A DNA stretch of 64,000 nucleotides from contig NC_030678.2 in the NCBI RefSeq assembly GCF_000004195.4, positions 87,456,904 through 87,520,903 on the forward strand, written 5' to 3'. Under the pieces are notes generated by a model. The model saw only the letters and a list, made by a program, of their open reading frames with translations, had not been told where the DNA came from and searched no databases. Position 1 is the first letter of the stretch, and the number at the start of each line of letters is the position of its first letter. Made by a program: the position numbers and the translations under genes. This DNA is from Xenopus tropicalis (Eukaryota > Chordata > Amphibia > Anura > Pipidae). This document shows, piece by piece, positions 50,278 through 61,620 of this stretch.

Positions 50278-50520
50278 CAGGGATCCCCAACCTTTTTTGG
50301 TCACGGGCCACACTCAGATGTAAAAAGTGTTGGTGAGCCACACAAGCATGAAAAACATTCTTTGGGGATGCCAAATAAGGACTGTGATTGGCTGTTTTGG
50401 TAGCCCCATGTGAAATGCTCTGCTTGGAGTAAAACAGTGTCTCTGTGCTCCAAAAATTAGCCCCTAAGCCAGAAATGTAAAAGGGGGTGGTGAGCAATAT
50501 GTTGCTCGCAAGGCACTGGT
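50278..50520 (+). mobile_element. hAT-like MITE, copy 1 (CAGGGATCCCCAACC end)
   Basis: Left end CAGGGATCCCCAACC. Internal blocks (GATTGGCTGTTTTGGTAGCC, GGTGAGCAATATGTTGCTC) are shared with the copies at 52619-52844 and 58932-59209. The right end is cut short at GGCACTGGT, losing the usual terminal repeat. Confidence 0.7.
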
Positions 50521-50566
50521 GTAAATCATACTTACTGGTGTCTTATTTATTTTATGATGAGGCTTA

Positions 50567-51106
50567 GGGGCTGATTTACTAACCCACGAATCCGAATGGG
50601 AAAAATTCCGATTGGAAAACGAACATTTTGCGTCTTTTTCGTATTTTTTGCAATTTTTTCATCGCCGTTACGACTTTTCGGAACCATTACGACTTGCGCG
50701 AATTGTCGCGACTTTTCGTAGCCGTTACGATTTGCTCGTATCTTGTCACAACTTTTTCGTATTGAGCACTCGTAAACTGCGGGCAAAACTTTTAGACTTA
50801 GCATGATTTTGGAAGCCTCCCATAGGACTCAATGGCACTCTGCAGCTCCAACGTGGCCCATGAAAAGTCACGATACTGAAGCTTGAATGAATCCGAAACT
50901 TTCGTACTCGGCGCGAACGCTACAAAGAAATCGCGACAATTCGCGCAAGTCGTAACGCTACGAAAAAGTCGCGACATTTTGCGAACCAGTCGGAATGGCT
51001 ACGAAAAAGTCGCGACAATTTACGAAAAAATCGCAAAATACCGATCATTACGGAAAAAACGCATTCGGACGCCTTCGGACCGTTTGTGGATTAGTAAATC
51101 AGCCCT
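50567..51106. mobile_element. Harbinger-like palindromic MITE with TTA duplication
   Basis: Left end GGGGCTGATTTACTAACCCA, right end the complement of AGGGCTGATTTACTAATCCA, flanked by TTA (50564-50566, 51107-51109). Almost the whole 540 bp is one degenerate palindrome, with GTCGCGACTTTTTCGTAGC-like units in both halves. It is unusually CpG-rich for this window. Confidence 0.85.
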
Positions 51107-51109
51107 TTA

Positions 51110-52618
51110 GTGTATAGATATATACCGTGTACCAGAATAAAGGTGCAGTCATTTCCTGGCCAGCTCCTGATCTCAAGATTGTATGCATATTCAAGCACAG
51201 TTAGGTTCTGTTGGGAATGTGATTTGCAGCAAGCAGGTCTTAAATGTTGTGCCTGTCTCTCAGTAACAGCACTTAACTTTCAATGCACTAATCTGTGCCC
51301 TGGGCTTGTGTTTAAAACATAGCAGCGGCAAAGGACTATTCTTTAACAGTAAATCAGGACTGTGGCATTGGAGTCTAGTGGACATGCAGCTGACCTTTAA
51401 GTGCTGAAATACCCCAAAATAGATCGGATTCAATTGCCTAATAAAAACATTAGTTGGTTCAGTAAAGTCACTAATATTTTGTAGTTGCAGCATCAGGTTT
51501 GTCAGTTACTGTAAAAGAAGCTGTGAAAATGAATGTGAAGTCTGACAAGTTGACTTTAAGCCTTTCAACGAGATACCTTAAAATAGTGGTGCAGAGGTGA
51601 AAGGCTATAATTTGGATTGACGGCTAAGGCTTTGCACCCCGTGAGAGAGAATCTTGGCTCTGTAGTGAGTGCATTTGAAGCAAAGAGGTAAAATGATTAA
51701 GATGTTCTCTTAAATATTCTCTGAATCATTTGTTATTATGTCTGTCACATATGCACATCTGGCATTGTATAAAATGCGTTGGATCCATGGGATTTGTACT
51801 GTCCCTAGCATATGGCCATACCCTGTTTTGAAGGGCAGCCTGATGAGTTTACCCTATAGCTATAGCTAATGTCTATACCTGTAATTTAGCTGTTTGGTTC
51901 ATTTGTCTGCTCCATGTATTTGGGCTTGCTGGTTTTGGCTTCTACCATGCCTGTTGGAAGCATCTGTCAAGCAAAATACCTTTTGGTATCTTCTGCTCTT
52001 TCTTCATTGGAGCATGACTTTTTTATTCTTGAAATTGGCTTCCTTTTTATTTGCTGCTGGATTCTGAATGTGTGGGAATAGTTTTAATCTATTTAATCTC
52101 TTTTCTCAATCTGACGCATAATGTTGAAATATCCATCACTCTTTTTGAAAATATTGTTGCTGAATACACGATCACTGCCAACAAAACATTTTATTTGTAC
52201 CATAAATCTTGGCATGCATTGAAACTGGTGTTTAATTTTAAAAAAAAAAGCACCTTTATTTCCAGCTAATTAGGAGTTTTTATATGACTCCTTTGGGGGC
52301 GGGCGTTTACCTATAAAGTGCTAATTTGGTATGCATCATTATATTGCTATTATAATTTTGCCCCTAAAGAATTGCAGCTAGAACACTCAATCTTAAATCC
52401 AACATGTAGGATCTCATTTGAAACCATTCTTGGCTGGGATGAAATGTGCAGCACTTCCAACAGATCTAGTCACTTACAGCAGCCAATCAAGGTTAGCACT
52501 TACTGGTCACCTGCTTTAAAAGCAAATGTGTTATTGGTTGCTAGGGGTTATTTTACATGGGCAATGGTGGATAAGACCTTTAAAAGATATTACTAGATTA
52601 CATTAAAATATAGATTAT
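51110..52618. other. Intergenic, nothing recognised
   Basis: No conserved reading frame, terminal repeats or tandem array seen. A segment at 52480-52560 with ATTGGTTGCTAGGGGTTA is a common frog repeat motif. Confidence 0.45.
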
Positions 52619-52844
52619 CAGCAAGTTTCCTGGGTGTGCCAATAAGAGCTATAATTGGCTACTTAATAGCCCCTATGTGGACTGGCAGCCTACAGGTGGC
52701 ATTATACTTTGTTTTTATGCGACCAAAACTTGTCTCCTTACCAGGAATTCAATAATAAGCACCTACTTTGAGGCCACTGGGAGCAACATCCAAGGGGTTG
52801 GTGAGCAACATGTTGCTCACGAGCCACTGGTTGGGGATCACTGC
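52619..52844 (+). mobile_element. hAT-like MITE, copy 2
   Basis: Right end GAGCCACTGGTTGGGGATCA ending CACTG. GTGAGCAACATGTTGCTCAC is a perfect short palindrome near the end. The left border is uncertain because the usual CAG end is missing or mutated. Confidence 0.6.
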
Positions 52845-53199
52845 TATAGAATGATCTAGAAGAAGGAAGAAGCTGAATTTAAGTGATGCCTTTATTGGCT
52901 AAGTCGATATTTTTAATTGCAAGCTCTCATATCTAGTGCTTGGTTAGGTTGGTATAATAGGTATAGTGTAACATGGATTAGGTATGGTATAATATACCAA
53001 ATATTTATACACACGTGAACATGATGTTATAAAGTTCCCTCCATTGTTCAAGTGCCATGATATATTTATATACATTATTTTAGACCACCTGTGTTTGCCA
53101 CTTGTCTTTTGACCTCTTCTGTAATAGCAAAAACTCCTGTCTAGCTTTCTCTTACATCTGCCTCTTTAGCTCTTCGCTACTGTCATTTGTAAATCAAAA

Positions 53200-53580
53200 T
53201 TCATCAATCAGCCACCACCAGGCTTAAACAGTAAGAGGAATGGAGAGAATAAATACAGTGGGGACGCGTGTAGTGTGTCTGCCCATGCCATCGGCAGCTG
53301 GTAGCAGTAACAGGCTGAGTATCCCTCTGGCTGCACAACATATACAGGGCAGCATGAGTGAGCAAGAAGCATTCTGAGCCTAATGGAGGCTCCCATCTGT
53401 TTGCATTAGTTCCGGGTCAGTACTTGTAGCAGCATCCGGAGATGACTGAGATTGGTTCTGACGTCTGTGCAAGAGGGTTGTTTTATTTCTGGAAGTGCAG
53501 TTTTTATATATAGGACGTAAGAAGGCATTGAATGAGATACCCGGGGGCAGAACGAACGTTACCATTAAGTAAAGAGATGG
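53200..53580. promoter_or_regulatory. Locally CpG-richer unique segment (possible promoter or first exon)
   Basis: Several CpG-containing words lie close together (ACGCGT, TCCGGG, TCCGGA, GACGTC, CCCGGG, AACGAACGTT) in otherwise CpG-poor DNA, with no terminal repeats. No splice-bounded coding exon could be assigned. This is suggestive only. Confidence 0.25.
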
Positions 53581-55424
53581 AAAAACTGAGAGAGCATTGG
53601 GATTAAGGGAGTAATTTGGGAAAGGAGAACAATCAGAGTCACAGGGGCAGCAAAAAATTGGAGGTGAATTAACTCAAAAGGAAAAGTTGATTCTTCAAGC
53701 AGAAAGAATAATAGTGCCAATCAAAGCTAGGAAAATGCAGAAATGTTCGTTTCAAGCCAGTTGGAAGGCCATATAAAACAGAGACTTTGGTTTATCCATA
53801 GCTGGGTGATATGCTCAGGCGCAACTTTGTGCACACTAGTTGTGCTGTCATCAGAGTTGGTGTTAGAACAGAACAGGCAAATCAGAGATGTTGAGTTTGG
53901 AACCCTGCATCTCCTCCAAACCTTCAGAAACAGAGAGCATTCAGCTTTTGAAAGTTTTTGCACAGCCCTGATGTAAATATCAATTACATAGTAGTGCTAT
54001 GTCTTCTACAGCGTTGTCAAGGGGGTCAAACAGCAATATGCAGGTCCAAGTTCCATGATGATCAATTCCTTGGGCAAACAGGGTATGCCAGGCAGTGACC
54101 GTGTTAGCAGTCATTGACTGGCCTGCTGCTGGAAGTTTAGGAAATGTTCCATTTGACCCTGTTTCCTCTATTCTGGGGATGTTTTACAGGTGGCCAGCAG
54201 CACATCCCCATTTGCCAGTTATTGGCCTATATTTTTCACTGTGCATAGCTCTTGCCTTGGGCCCTACACATCTACAGATGCTTTTTACCTTTGCACATTG
54301 TTGGCTTCTTGTCTAAGATGGACAAAGAAAACTGACAAACTGCTGAGCCAACTATGATTGTTTAACTGGCTTTTCAAAGTGTAAACCGCTGTGTTTTTTC
54401 CAATCCTGGTTGGGCTCAGCAGTTCACCTTTACTCTTGGGAGTGCTCGGTGCATCTCAGTCATGAAGAGAAGAATTATGGTATAATGGGTATCAGTAGAA
54501 GACTGGGGGAGTGCCAATAAGAGAGCTACAATATAGAGGGACCCACTGGGTATGGGTGTCAAGGCAAGAAATATTTACAAGGAAAGGTATAATGTATATG
54601 AAGAGAATAGGGGTATACAGCAGAAAACCAGAAGATGGTGCTGTAGGCTAGCTTATAAATAAAATATTATTGTATCAGCCTCTTAATAAACAGCTTATGG
54701 CAGCTGGAAATCTTGTTTGTTTAGAGTCCAAGGATATTATATGGTAAGACCTGCCACATAAGGTTAGTGACTCATGGCAAATGTATTGTACTGATTTTAA
54801 TCAAACCTCAATCAAAGTGACCATCAAACTGCACTTCATGAAGTATCTTGAGTCAATAGCATTTTCTCCAAATCTCACTCTCCCTGGCCTTCAGGCTTCC
54901 CCACCCCTAGCTACTACTCTGGTATCCTCTGGAGGGGGACAGCCGTACAATTTTGGAACCTGAGTCAAAGGTCTCTATTATTATATAGTCCTGCAATGCC
55001 CTCTATCTACATAACACGCATCTGAACATGCCAGAACCTTTGCCTGTTCTGCATTATCACATTCCCTTGTTACAGCAATATTATTATGAACAGCAACTCT
55101 GAGCCTCTTGCCAAGTCCATTGCTGTGGCAGCTCTGAGAAAGTCACAACTTGTTTTATTCCACTCTTCTTTAGAATGATTTGTGCACTTACTAAATCTGT
55201 ACGTGCGGCCTACGACAGTTGCTTCATGAACCATTACCACCCCTTCCAGAAAGTAGTAAACTGTGGAGTTAGATTTACATCCTGTATTATTTGTTTCCTT
55301 GTATGCCTGAATAGCCGTGTATTTTCTGGTACTGTGGGAGCCATAGAATAGAATACCCAAAGATCTCATGCAGGTCTGTTCTGTCATTGTCACTCTCAAG
55401 TGGATCGACATCTATTATTCGAAC
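53581..55424. other. Intergenic, nothing recognised
   Basis: Unique-looking sequence. Several short open frames show no family resemblance or codon structure. Confidence 0.4.
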
Positions 55425-55427
55425 TAA

Positions 55428-55929
55428 GGGGCTGATTTACTAATTTACAGAAAGCAAAAAGGAGAGTGGTGTTCCAAAGGGAAGAATTATACAATAAATA
55501 TAGGTAATTACAATTATACAAGTGAAAAAATCCCACAGGGCACCCAGTCTGTGGGTGTATTTGAGTATTTTGCTCAAAAAAGGAAAAAATGTGGGTTCCC
55601 CAAAAAAAGTAGTAAATAATAAAGTAAAGTTAAAAAATAATTTATTTAGGACAAGAACAGAAAGACTAACTTTACTTTATTATTTTCTTCTTTTTTTGGG
55701 GAACCCACATTTTTTCAGGGTTTTCTTTTACAAGCTTGTTTCAAAAATATAAAAACCTCAAAGAATTCAAAGCTTTTGTGTTCTTTTTGTTTTTGTTCCG
55801 CATTTTAATTTGTTTGTGCTTTTTATTTTCAGATCTTTCAATAAGTGACTAGACACTCGTGGTTTTAGTGGAAATGAATCAATTGTTTAAAAAACTCCAC
55901 TAAAAATCAGAGTATTGATAAATGGGCCT
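55428..55929. mobile_element. MITE-like element with an internal long hairpin
   Basis: Left end GGGGCTGATTTACTAATTTA after TAA; right end approximately ATTGATAAATGGGCC, a weak match. Inside, 55585-55637 and 55667-55720 form inverted arms (AAAAAATGTGGGTTCCCC, then AATAATAAAGTAAAGTTA) around a short spacer. Frames here are stop-poor AT-rich DNA. Confidence 0.55.
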
Positions 55930-56155
55930 CCCTGGGTTGGCCACAAATTTGTTGCAGTGAATAGATCCACTTATTGTTTGTTTTGGATTTGTGCTTGTCA
56001 ATTATTTTACCTGGCAGGAAAACTTTAAGAGCTAGTTTTCCTTACAATTATATGGAACAAAATGATATTTAAAAGGACCAGTAACCCGAAAAAAAGGTTT
56101 TTCATGCATTTCAAAATTTACAAACCATGTGTTTGCTTCAGAAACTCAAATATAA

Positions 56156-56216
56156 TTTTATATATATATATATATATATAATATATGTGTATATGTGTGT
56201 ATAGATATGCATATAA
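56156..56216. repeat. (TA)n/(GT)n microsatellite
   Basis: TATATATA run passing into GTGTATATGTGTGTATAG. Simple sequence. Confidence 0.9.
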
Positions 56217-57030
56217 GTAATCTGCTTTGTAGCCATGGGGCAGCCATACACGTTGTATAGGGCTTTAATAAACAGGAGTCACGTGTCCTAAAGTGTTTCT
56301 GACAAAATAGGACAATTGCTGCCAAGAAATCATTCATTTGTAAGTGCTGTATGATCAAGTTGAAATGTAAAAAATCTGTTTTCTGCTGTTACTGGACTGT
56401 TTGTTATTAGTCATGTTTTTGTGGTGTTCAATTTATTTTCATTTTCTGTTCTGCAGAAATAATGTTCTGCATCAGATATCAAATTTAGACAACTATCAAG
56501 TTGCTAGGGATTGATTTCCCGAGTGACTCGGTGACAGCTTGGATGTTGGGATGGAAAATTAAGTGGAAAGGCTTTGAAAAGAATCATAAGCAATAAAAAT
56601 AAGAGCAATGATAACAGTGAAAACCTGGTAGCTTTTCAGCTGATGTCTGGAAAATTCATAAACTGACAGAAAACAGATAATGAAGACCAATTAAAGTTGC
56701 TTAGAAATATCATACAAGATAAGTTAACTTCCCATGTAAGTTGCCTCATGACAGAAGATCCACCGAGCAGGTTCCAGTTAGAAGTTGGCTTCTTTCAACC
56801 CCCACAGCTTCATGGATGGTCAGATCCATGAAATTTGCTTTGAGGCCCACTTACACACTGGAATTGAACTTATCCGACCAATAATGATTCAGATGTGTGA
56901 GGCGCATCATCTCCTTCACATGCTGCATGGTATTGAGCAAACCTCTACATTTCTAACATCTCAAGTTCCCAGTTTCTAAGGGATTCTTTGAGCTTCTTCA
57001 ATTATTGAAAATGCCTTAGATTTTGAGTTA
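56217..57030. other. Intergenic, nothing firm
   Basis: A stretch at 56785-56979 has an open 64-codon frame (SFMDGQIHEICFEAHLHTG start) with no recognised family. TTTAAAAGGACCAGTAACCC at 56069 resembles one end of a T2-type MITE; its partner was not found. Confidence 0.35.
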
Positions 57031-57607
57031 TTAAAGGAATACTGTCATGGGAAAACATTTTTTTTTCAAAACACATCAGTTAATAGAGCTTCTCCAGCAG
57101 AATTCTGCAATGATATACGTTTTTTAAAAACACAGATTTTTTATTTTTATTTCCCAGGGTGCCACAGCCATGTGACCTGTGCTCTGATAAACTTCAGTCA
57201 CACTTTACTGCTGAGCTGCAAGTTGGAGTGATATCCCCCCTCCCTTCCCCCACAGCAGCCAATCAGCAGAACAAGGGACGGTAGGAAGATAGCAGTTCCC
57301 AGTAGATATCAGAAAAGCACTCAGTTGTAAGAAATCCAGGTCTGCCTTGGGACTCCTCCAGTTACATGGGAGTAGGAGAAACAATAGGTTACCTGAAAGC
57401 AATTCTAATGTGTAGCGCTGGCTCCTTCTGAAAGCTCAGACTCAGGCACAATGCACTGAGATGGCTGCCTACACACCAATATTACAGCTAAAAAAAATAC
57501 ATTTGTTGGTTTAAGAATAACATTTTAAATGGTAGAGTGAAGAATGTAAACAGTGTAATTTAGAAATAAAAAGTACACTATAAAAATTTATGACAGTATC
57601 CCTTTAA
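57031..57607. mobile_element. T2-type MITE, full length
   Basis: Left end TTAAAGGAATACTGTCATGG, right end TATGACAGTATCCCTTTAA, with TTAA at 57031-57034 and 57604-57607. The interior includes a GC-rich centre (CAGCAGCCAATCAGCAGAAC) and A/T-rich arms. Confidence 0.9.
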
Positions 57608-58923
57608 ATGATCATCCAGTGCTGCCAGAGACTCTGGTGAGAATTTAATTTTCTAGCTATTAACTGTCCCTACGTTTCCTAGAATGTGTTTACCCTGCTT
57701 GTTGCTGTGGTGTTTAGCAAAGGCTGCCAGCTATAGCAGTGTATGGCTTCCCACATTGTGCTCCATCTGTTGGATATTTCCATTTGTTTTTCTGCAACTG
57801 CTTGTGGCTATGCAATTAGCATGCCTAGTTGAGCTATATACTAAATGGAGAGTTTTCCAGTTTGCTTTCGGCATGTCATGCCAACAGATTTACTTGTAAT
57901 GACTCTTCTATTCTTGTTTATTGCTAGGTCAGATGCTTGTTTATATTATGGCAGGAAATTGATGTCTCAGTGAATCCATACAGATCCATTAGAACAAAAA
58001 TAAATGTCTTTTTGTTTTTGACTTCCATTACAGCTCACAGAACCTATAGATTTCTAGAGCTGTATTATCTACTCTCCCTCGCCCGTAGATGTGGTTAGGT
58101 TCTCTTCTTTTTACCACATTAAACTATTCTACTAGATGAGGCTTCTATCCACCCCTAATAAGTTACAGGCATTGCTTTATTAGTCTCTAGGGCCTATTTC
58201 TGCATGCACTTTGTATAGCTTATTTCAGAAAGTTAGAGTTTGCCTCATCAAAATAGGGATCTGTGGTCAGAATGAGTTAATGTTAGAGGATGCTGATCAG
58301 CAGACAGATGAACATTGATTCCCTGGAGTTCTGCAGGTCCCTAGGGTATTAATTATATGCACTGTAGAACTGTGTAGTCAGACTATGCAGTTGCTATATT
58401 AATACGCACTAATCAGGTTTGCTTTTCCAGTAAGATTGATACATTGAAGTGGTGATTAATGAATTCCTGTCCTTCATTCTTTGGAGTTCTTTAAAAAATC
58501 ATGTAATTGTGTTATCCAAGGGCTACACTTTGTTTTCTATAATTAGATCAATGGAAAACATATCCTTCTCTCCAGGAAAAGTTTCTGCAGCTGCATCGAT
58601 CATGTGGTAGTACCAGAAATCTAAGCAGCAAAAAAAAAAAACATTTGGAGAATATACTGCAGTCCCAAAGTAAACAACATTTTTATTAGAAAAATAACAA
58701 TTAAGCACCCACCCCCATGCGCACACACACAAATACACAAAATAACTCATGGAAGAGAATAAAGTAGATTTGTTTAGGTACTCTTAAAATTAAATACTGA
58801 ATAACTCAGATGACGTAGCCGCCCTTAAGTGGTCCAGTTGGACAATCAATACATTGCCATATTTTGGGAGTTAAGCTAACCCCAGGAAGTGGTTCAGCTC
58901 ACTTACCTGGTAGCCCAGGCAAC
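57608..58923. other. Intergenic, nothing recognised
   Basis: No gene, element borders or tandem repeats recognised. Confidence 0.45.
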
Positions 58924-58931
58924 ATTTAGAG

Positions 58932-59209
58932 CAGTGATCCGCAGCCAGTGGCTCATGAGCAAAATGTTGGATGTTGCTGCCAGTAGGCTCAAAGTAGGTG
59001 CTCATTTTTTAATTTCTGACTTTTGGAGGCATGTGTACTGCCAAACAGAGCTTCATGTAGGCTGTCAGTCCACATTGATTGGGCTAGCAGATAACCAACC
59101 ACAGCCCTTACTGGTCACCCCCTAGGAACTTTTTTCATGCTTGCATTGCTCCCCAACTTTTTTATATATTTAAATGTTGCTCACAGCTGAAAACGTTTGG
59201 AGACCCCTG
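58932..59209 (-). mobile_element. hAT-like MITE, copy 3, with 7/8 target duplication
   Basis: Left end CAGTGATCCGCAGCC, right end the complement of CAGGGGTCTCCAAACG. Flanks ATTTAGAG (58924-58931) and CTTTAGAG (59210-59217) match in 7 of 8. Compared with copy 1 it lies in the opposite orientation. Confidence 0.8.
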
Positions 59210-59669
59210 CTTTAGAGGTTCAGAAGTCTAACCCAGGAATAGGCACTCTTCAATAGACAAGTAGACCAATCCAGGGAAATGCATACTTTGGGGTCCAGAT
59301 AAATAACCCAGGAAAAGGCACAAAGCAGTGGTCAAGCTATCTATCCCAGACATATCCATTCTTCAGTAGTAGCTATCTAATACAAGTATAGGTACTATTT
59401 TAGAAGTCCATCTAACCCTTACTAACCCTGTGACAGGTGCTCTTTTGTGCAGCTCATTTATATAAATTGGGGACAGGCATCCTTTAATAGTCAGAAATTA
59501 TTAGATCCCAGACATAATGGTCCAACTCATCAGTGGTCCAGTTGCACATTTATTCCTCTTTCACTTTCCATGCTTTTGGAATGTGAATTAATTTCATTGT
59601 AAAAAAAAGTCAAAAGGGCTCATTTATTACAGGTGGGGACAGGATGCAAAGTGCAAACTAAAGTGCCAT

Positions 59670-60097
59670 GTTAGGCCTGGCACTTACAGATGCAACCAAC
59701 TCCCTGCACTTCTGAAACAGGAAACAAAAGAGTATCCCAGGAAGGCCCCTTTTATTGTCACTGCCCTGTATGCCTTATTATACACTTCCTGTGTGTGCCA
59801 TACTCTGCCTGCCCTACCCTGTCTGTGTGTTCCATACTCTGCCTGCCCTATGCTGCCTGTGTGTATGGCACACACAGGCAGAATACAGTGACACAATGCT
59901 GGCACTGCTCCTACAGTCTGCACAATAACTATATATTAAAAAACTTTTTAATTGCAGTGCCACCTCAGTATATGTTCTTTTTGTAGTGTGCAGGGATTAC
60001 CATTTAAAGTTTACACAAGAGTAAGCCATCAAAGCAGCCAGACAGGTGGGGGCCACACAGAGGGGGCTGTGGGCCGCCAGTTGGACAGCACTGGCCT
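59670..60097 (-). mobile_element. hAT-like element with 34-bp minisatellite (copy 2, minus strand)
   Basis: The right border is the complement of CAGTGCTGTCCAACTGGCGG. Minisatellite units (TGTGTGCCATACTCTGCCTG) occupy 59787-59885, partly in inverted arrangement. ACTGCTCCTACAGTCTG is shared with copy 3. The left border is not sharply defined. Confidence 0.65.
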
Positions 60098-61079
60098 AGA
60101 TCCTTACTGCCAGCTCGCCACAAAATGTAGGGATGGCTCTGGGCAGAGCCCTGCTTTTTAAAACTGTCCATCAGAAGAATTTTAATGATTATATGACTAC
60201 AAATAGGTTTTCTGCTACAACCTAGGTTTAGGTACAAGGGGTGCTTTAATTCCACAGGCCTTATGCCTGTTATATATGGCACATTATGTCCAGTTTTAGA
60301 GCAGTTCTTACAAGCAGCAATGTGTCCCTGAAATTAGTTTAAATATTGACAATTGTGATTAATAAAACAGTTCATCAAAGCAGAGTAGCAAATTATAATT
60401 CAGTGCATAAAAGGCAAGAATTTGGGTTAGGGGCTTGCAGAAGTACCACATGTGTCCTGCTACTGTTTTGTTGCAACCTCACCAACTCCACTTGTTTCCA
60501 GATGTTGGATTTTTTCATTTGCTGCTCTCTCACTCTCGGAGCCCGTGTGTGCTGTGCGCTCACATTTTGCTGTAATAAGTGGCTCTCATGCTAGGAGCCA
60601 TGCACATCTGGAACACAAGCAGCTGGTTATAGCAGCCATTACATTTAAACTGATAAAATAATTCTCATTAGCTTTCACCCCTATCTCCCAGTAGAAGTAA
60701 GTAAACCACAGGAAATACACCAAGGGGATACGGTGTGGGACCACAGGCTTGATTATGCACTGTATTTCTTGGACTCATTTATTCACAATGCAGCAGCACA
60801 CATAATTTAATGAGAAGCTATAACTCTGTGTTGTGGTGTGTTTGTGATGATTGGATTTGCGATGCAATAATGAGAAAGACATGAGGTGATAAGAAAATGC
60901 CTGTGACAAAGGTCTGAATGACTTTGTTCTCACTTCATAGACCACAACAAGCTCTGCTACCTAGTAGTGTACTGAAAATGTGCTCCCCTCCCACTTACTG
61001 GTACTTCCGCTCACTCACTATTAACACTTCATTTGCTGGTTGTTGTATCTTGTGTGCCTAGCCAGGCTGTCTGTGTGAT
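60098..61079. other. Intergenic, nothing recognised
   Basis: No gene or element borders recognised between the hAT-like copy and the minisatellite. Confidence 0.45.
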
Positions 61080-61620
61080 GTTCAATACCCAGGCTGTTTG
61101 TGTGCCTTTGGATGCTCAGTCTGTATCTGTCTGTGGGATTTTGGATGCTCAGGTTGCATATGGGGATTTGGACTGCTAGCTTGTATGTTGGGGTTTGAAT
61201 AACTGTCTGTAGGCCTTTAAATGTTCAGGTTGTGTGTTTGCCTTTGGATGCCCGGGCTGTCTGTGTGCCTTTGGGTGCCCAGACTGTATGCCTTTGGATG
61301 CCCGGGCTGTCTGTGTGCCTTTGGGTGCCCAGACTGTATGCCTTTGGATGCCCAGGCTGTCTGTGTACCTTTGGGTGCCCAGACTGTATGCCTTTGGATG
61401 CCCAGGCTGTCTGTGTACCTTTGGGTGCCCAGACTGTATGCCTTTGGATGCCCGGGCTTTCTGTGTGCCTTTGGATGCACAGGCTATTTGTGTGCCTTTA
61501 GATGCCCAGGCTATCCATTTGGCTGTGGATGGCCAGGTTATCAGTGTGGCTGTAGATATCCAGGCTATTGTGGCTGTGGATGCCCTGACTATTTGCATGG
61601 CTGCAGATGCAGTTGGCACT
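61080..61620. repeat. 50-bp minisatellite with degenerate flanking units
   Basis: The core at 61236-61460 repeats every 50 bp: CCTTTGGATGCCCRGGCTGT, CTGTGTGCCTTTGGGTGCCC, AGACTGTATG. Each unit is two related half-units of about 27 and 23 bp. Diverged half-units extend left to about 61080 and right to about 61620. All three + frames and two minus frames are open for 80-180 codons through it. Confidence 0.9.

Noticed and set aside
50883..51110. Plus-strand frame with repeated KKSRQFAQVV-like peptides
   Set aside because: Product of palindromic units inside a MITE.
53727..53976. Two opposing frames of 77-78 codons
   Set aside because: Overlap on both strands, no homology and no exon borders.
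56785..56979. Possible exon SFMDGQIHEICFEAHLHTG
   Set aside because: No recognised family, no matching splice phase to a neighbour, and the reverse strand is equally ambiguous.
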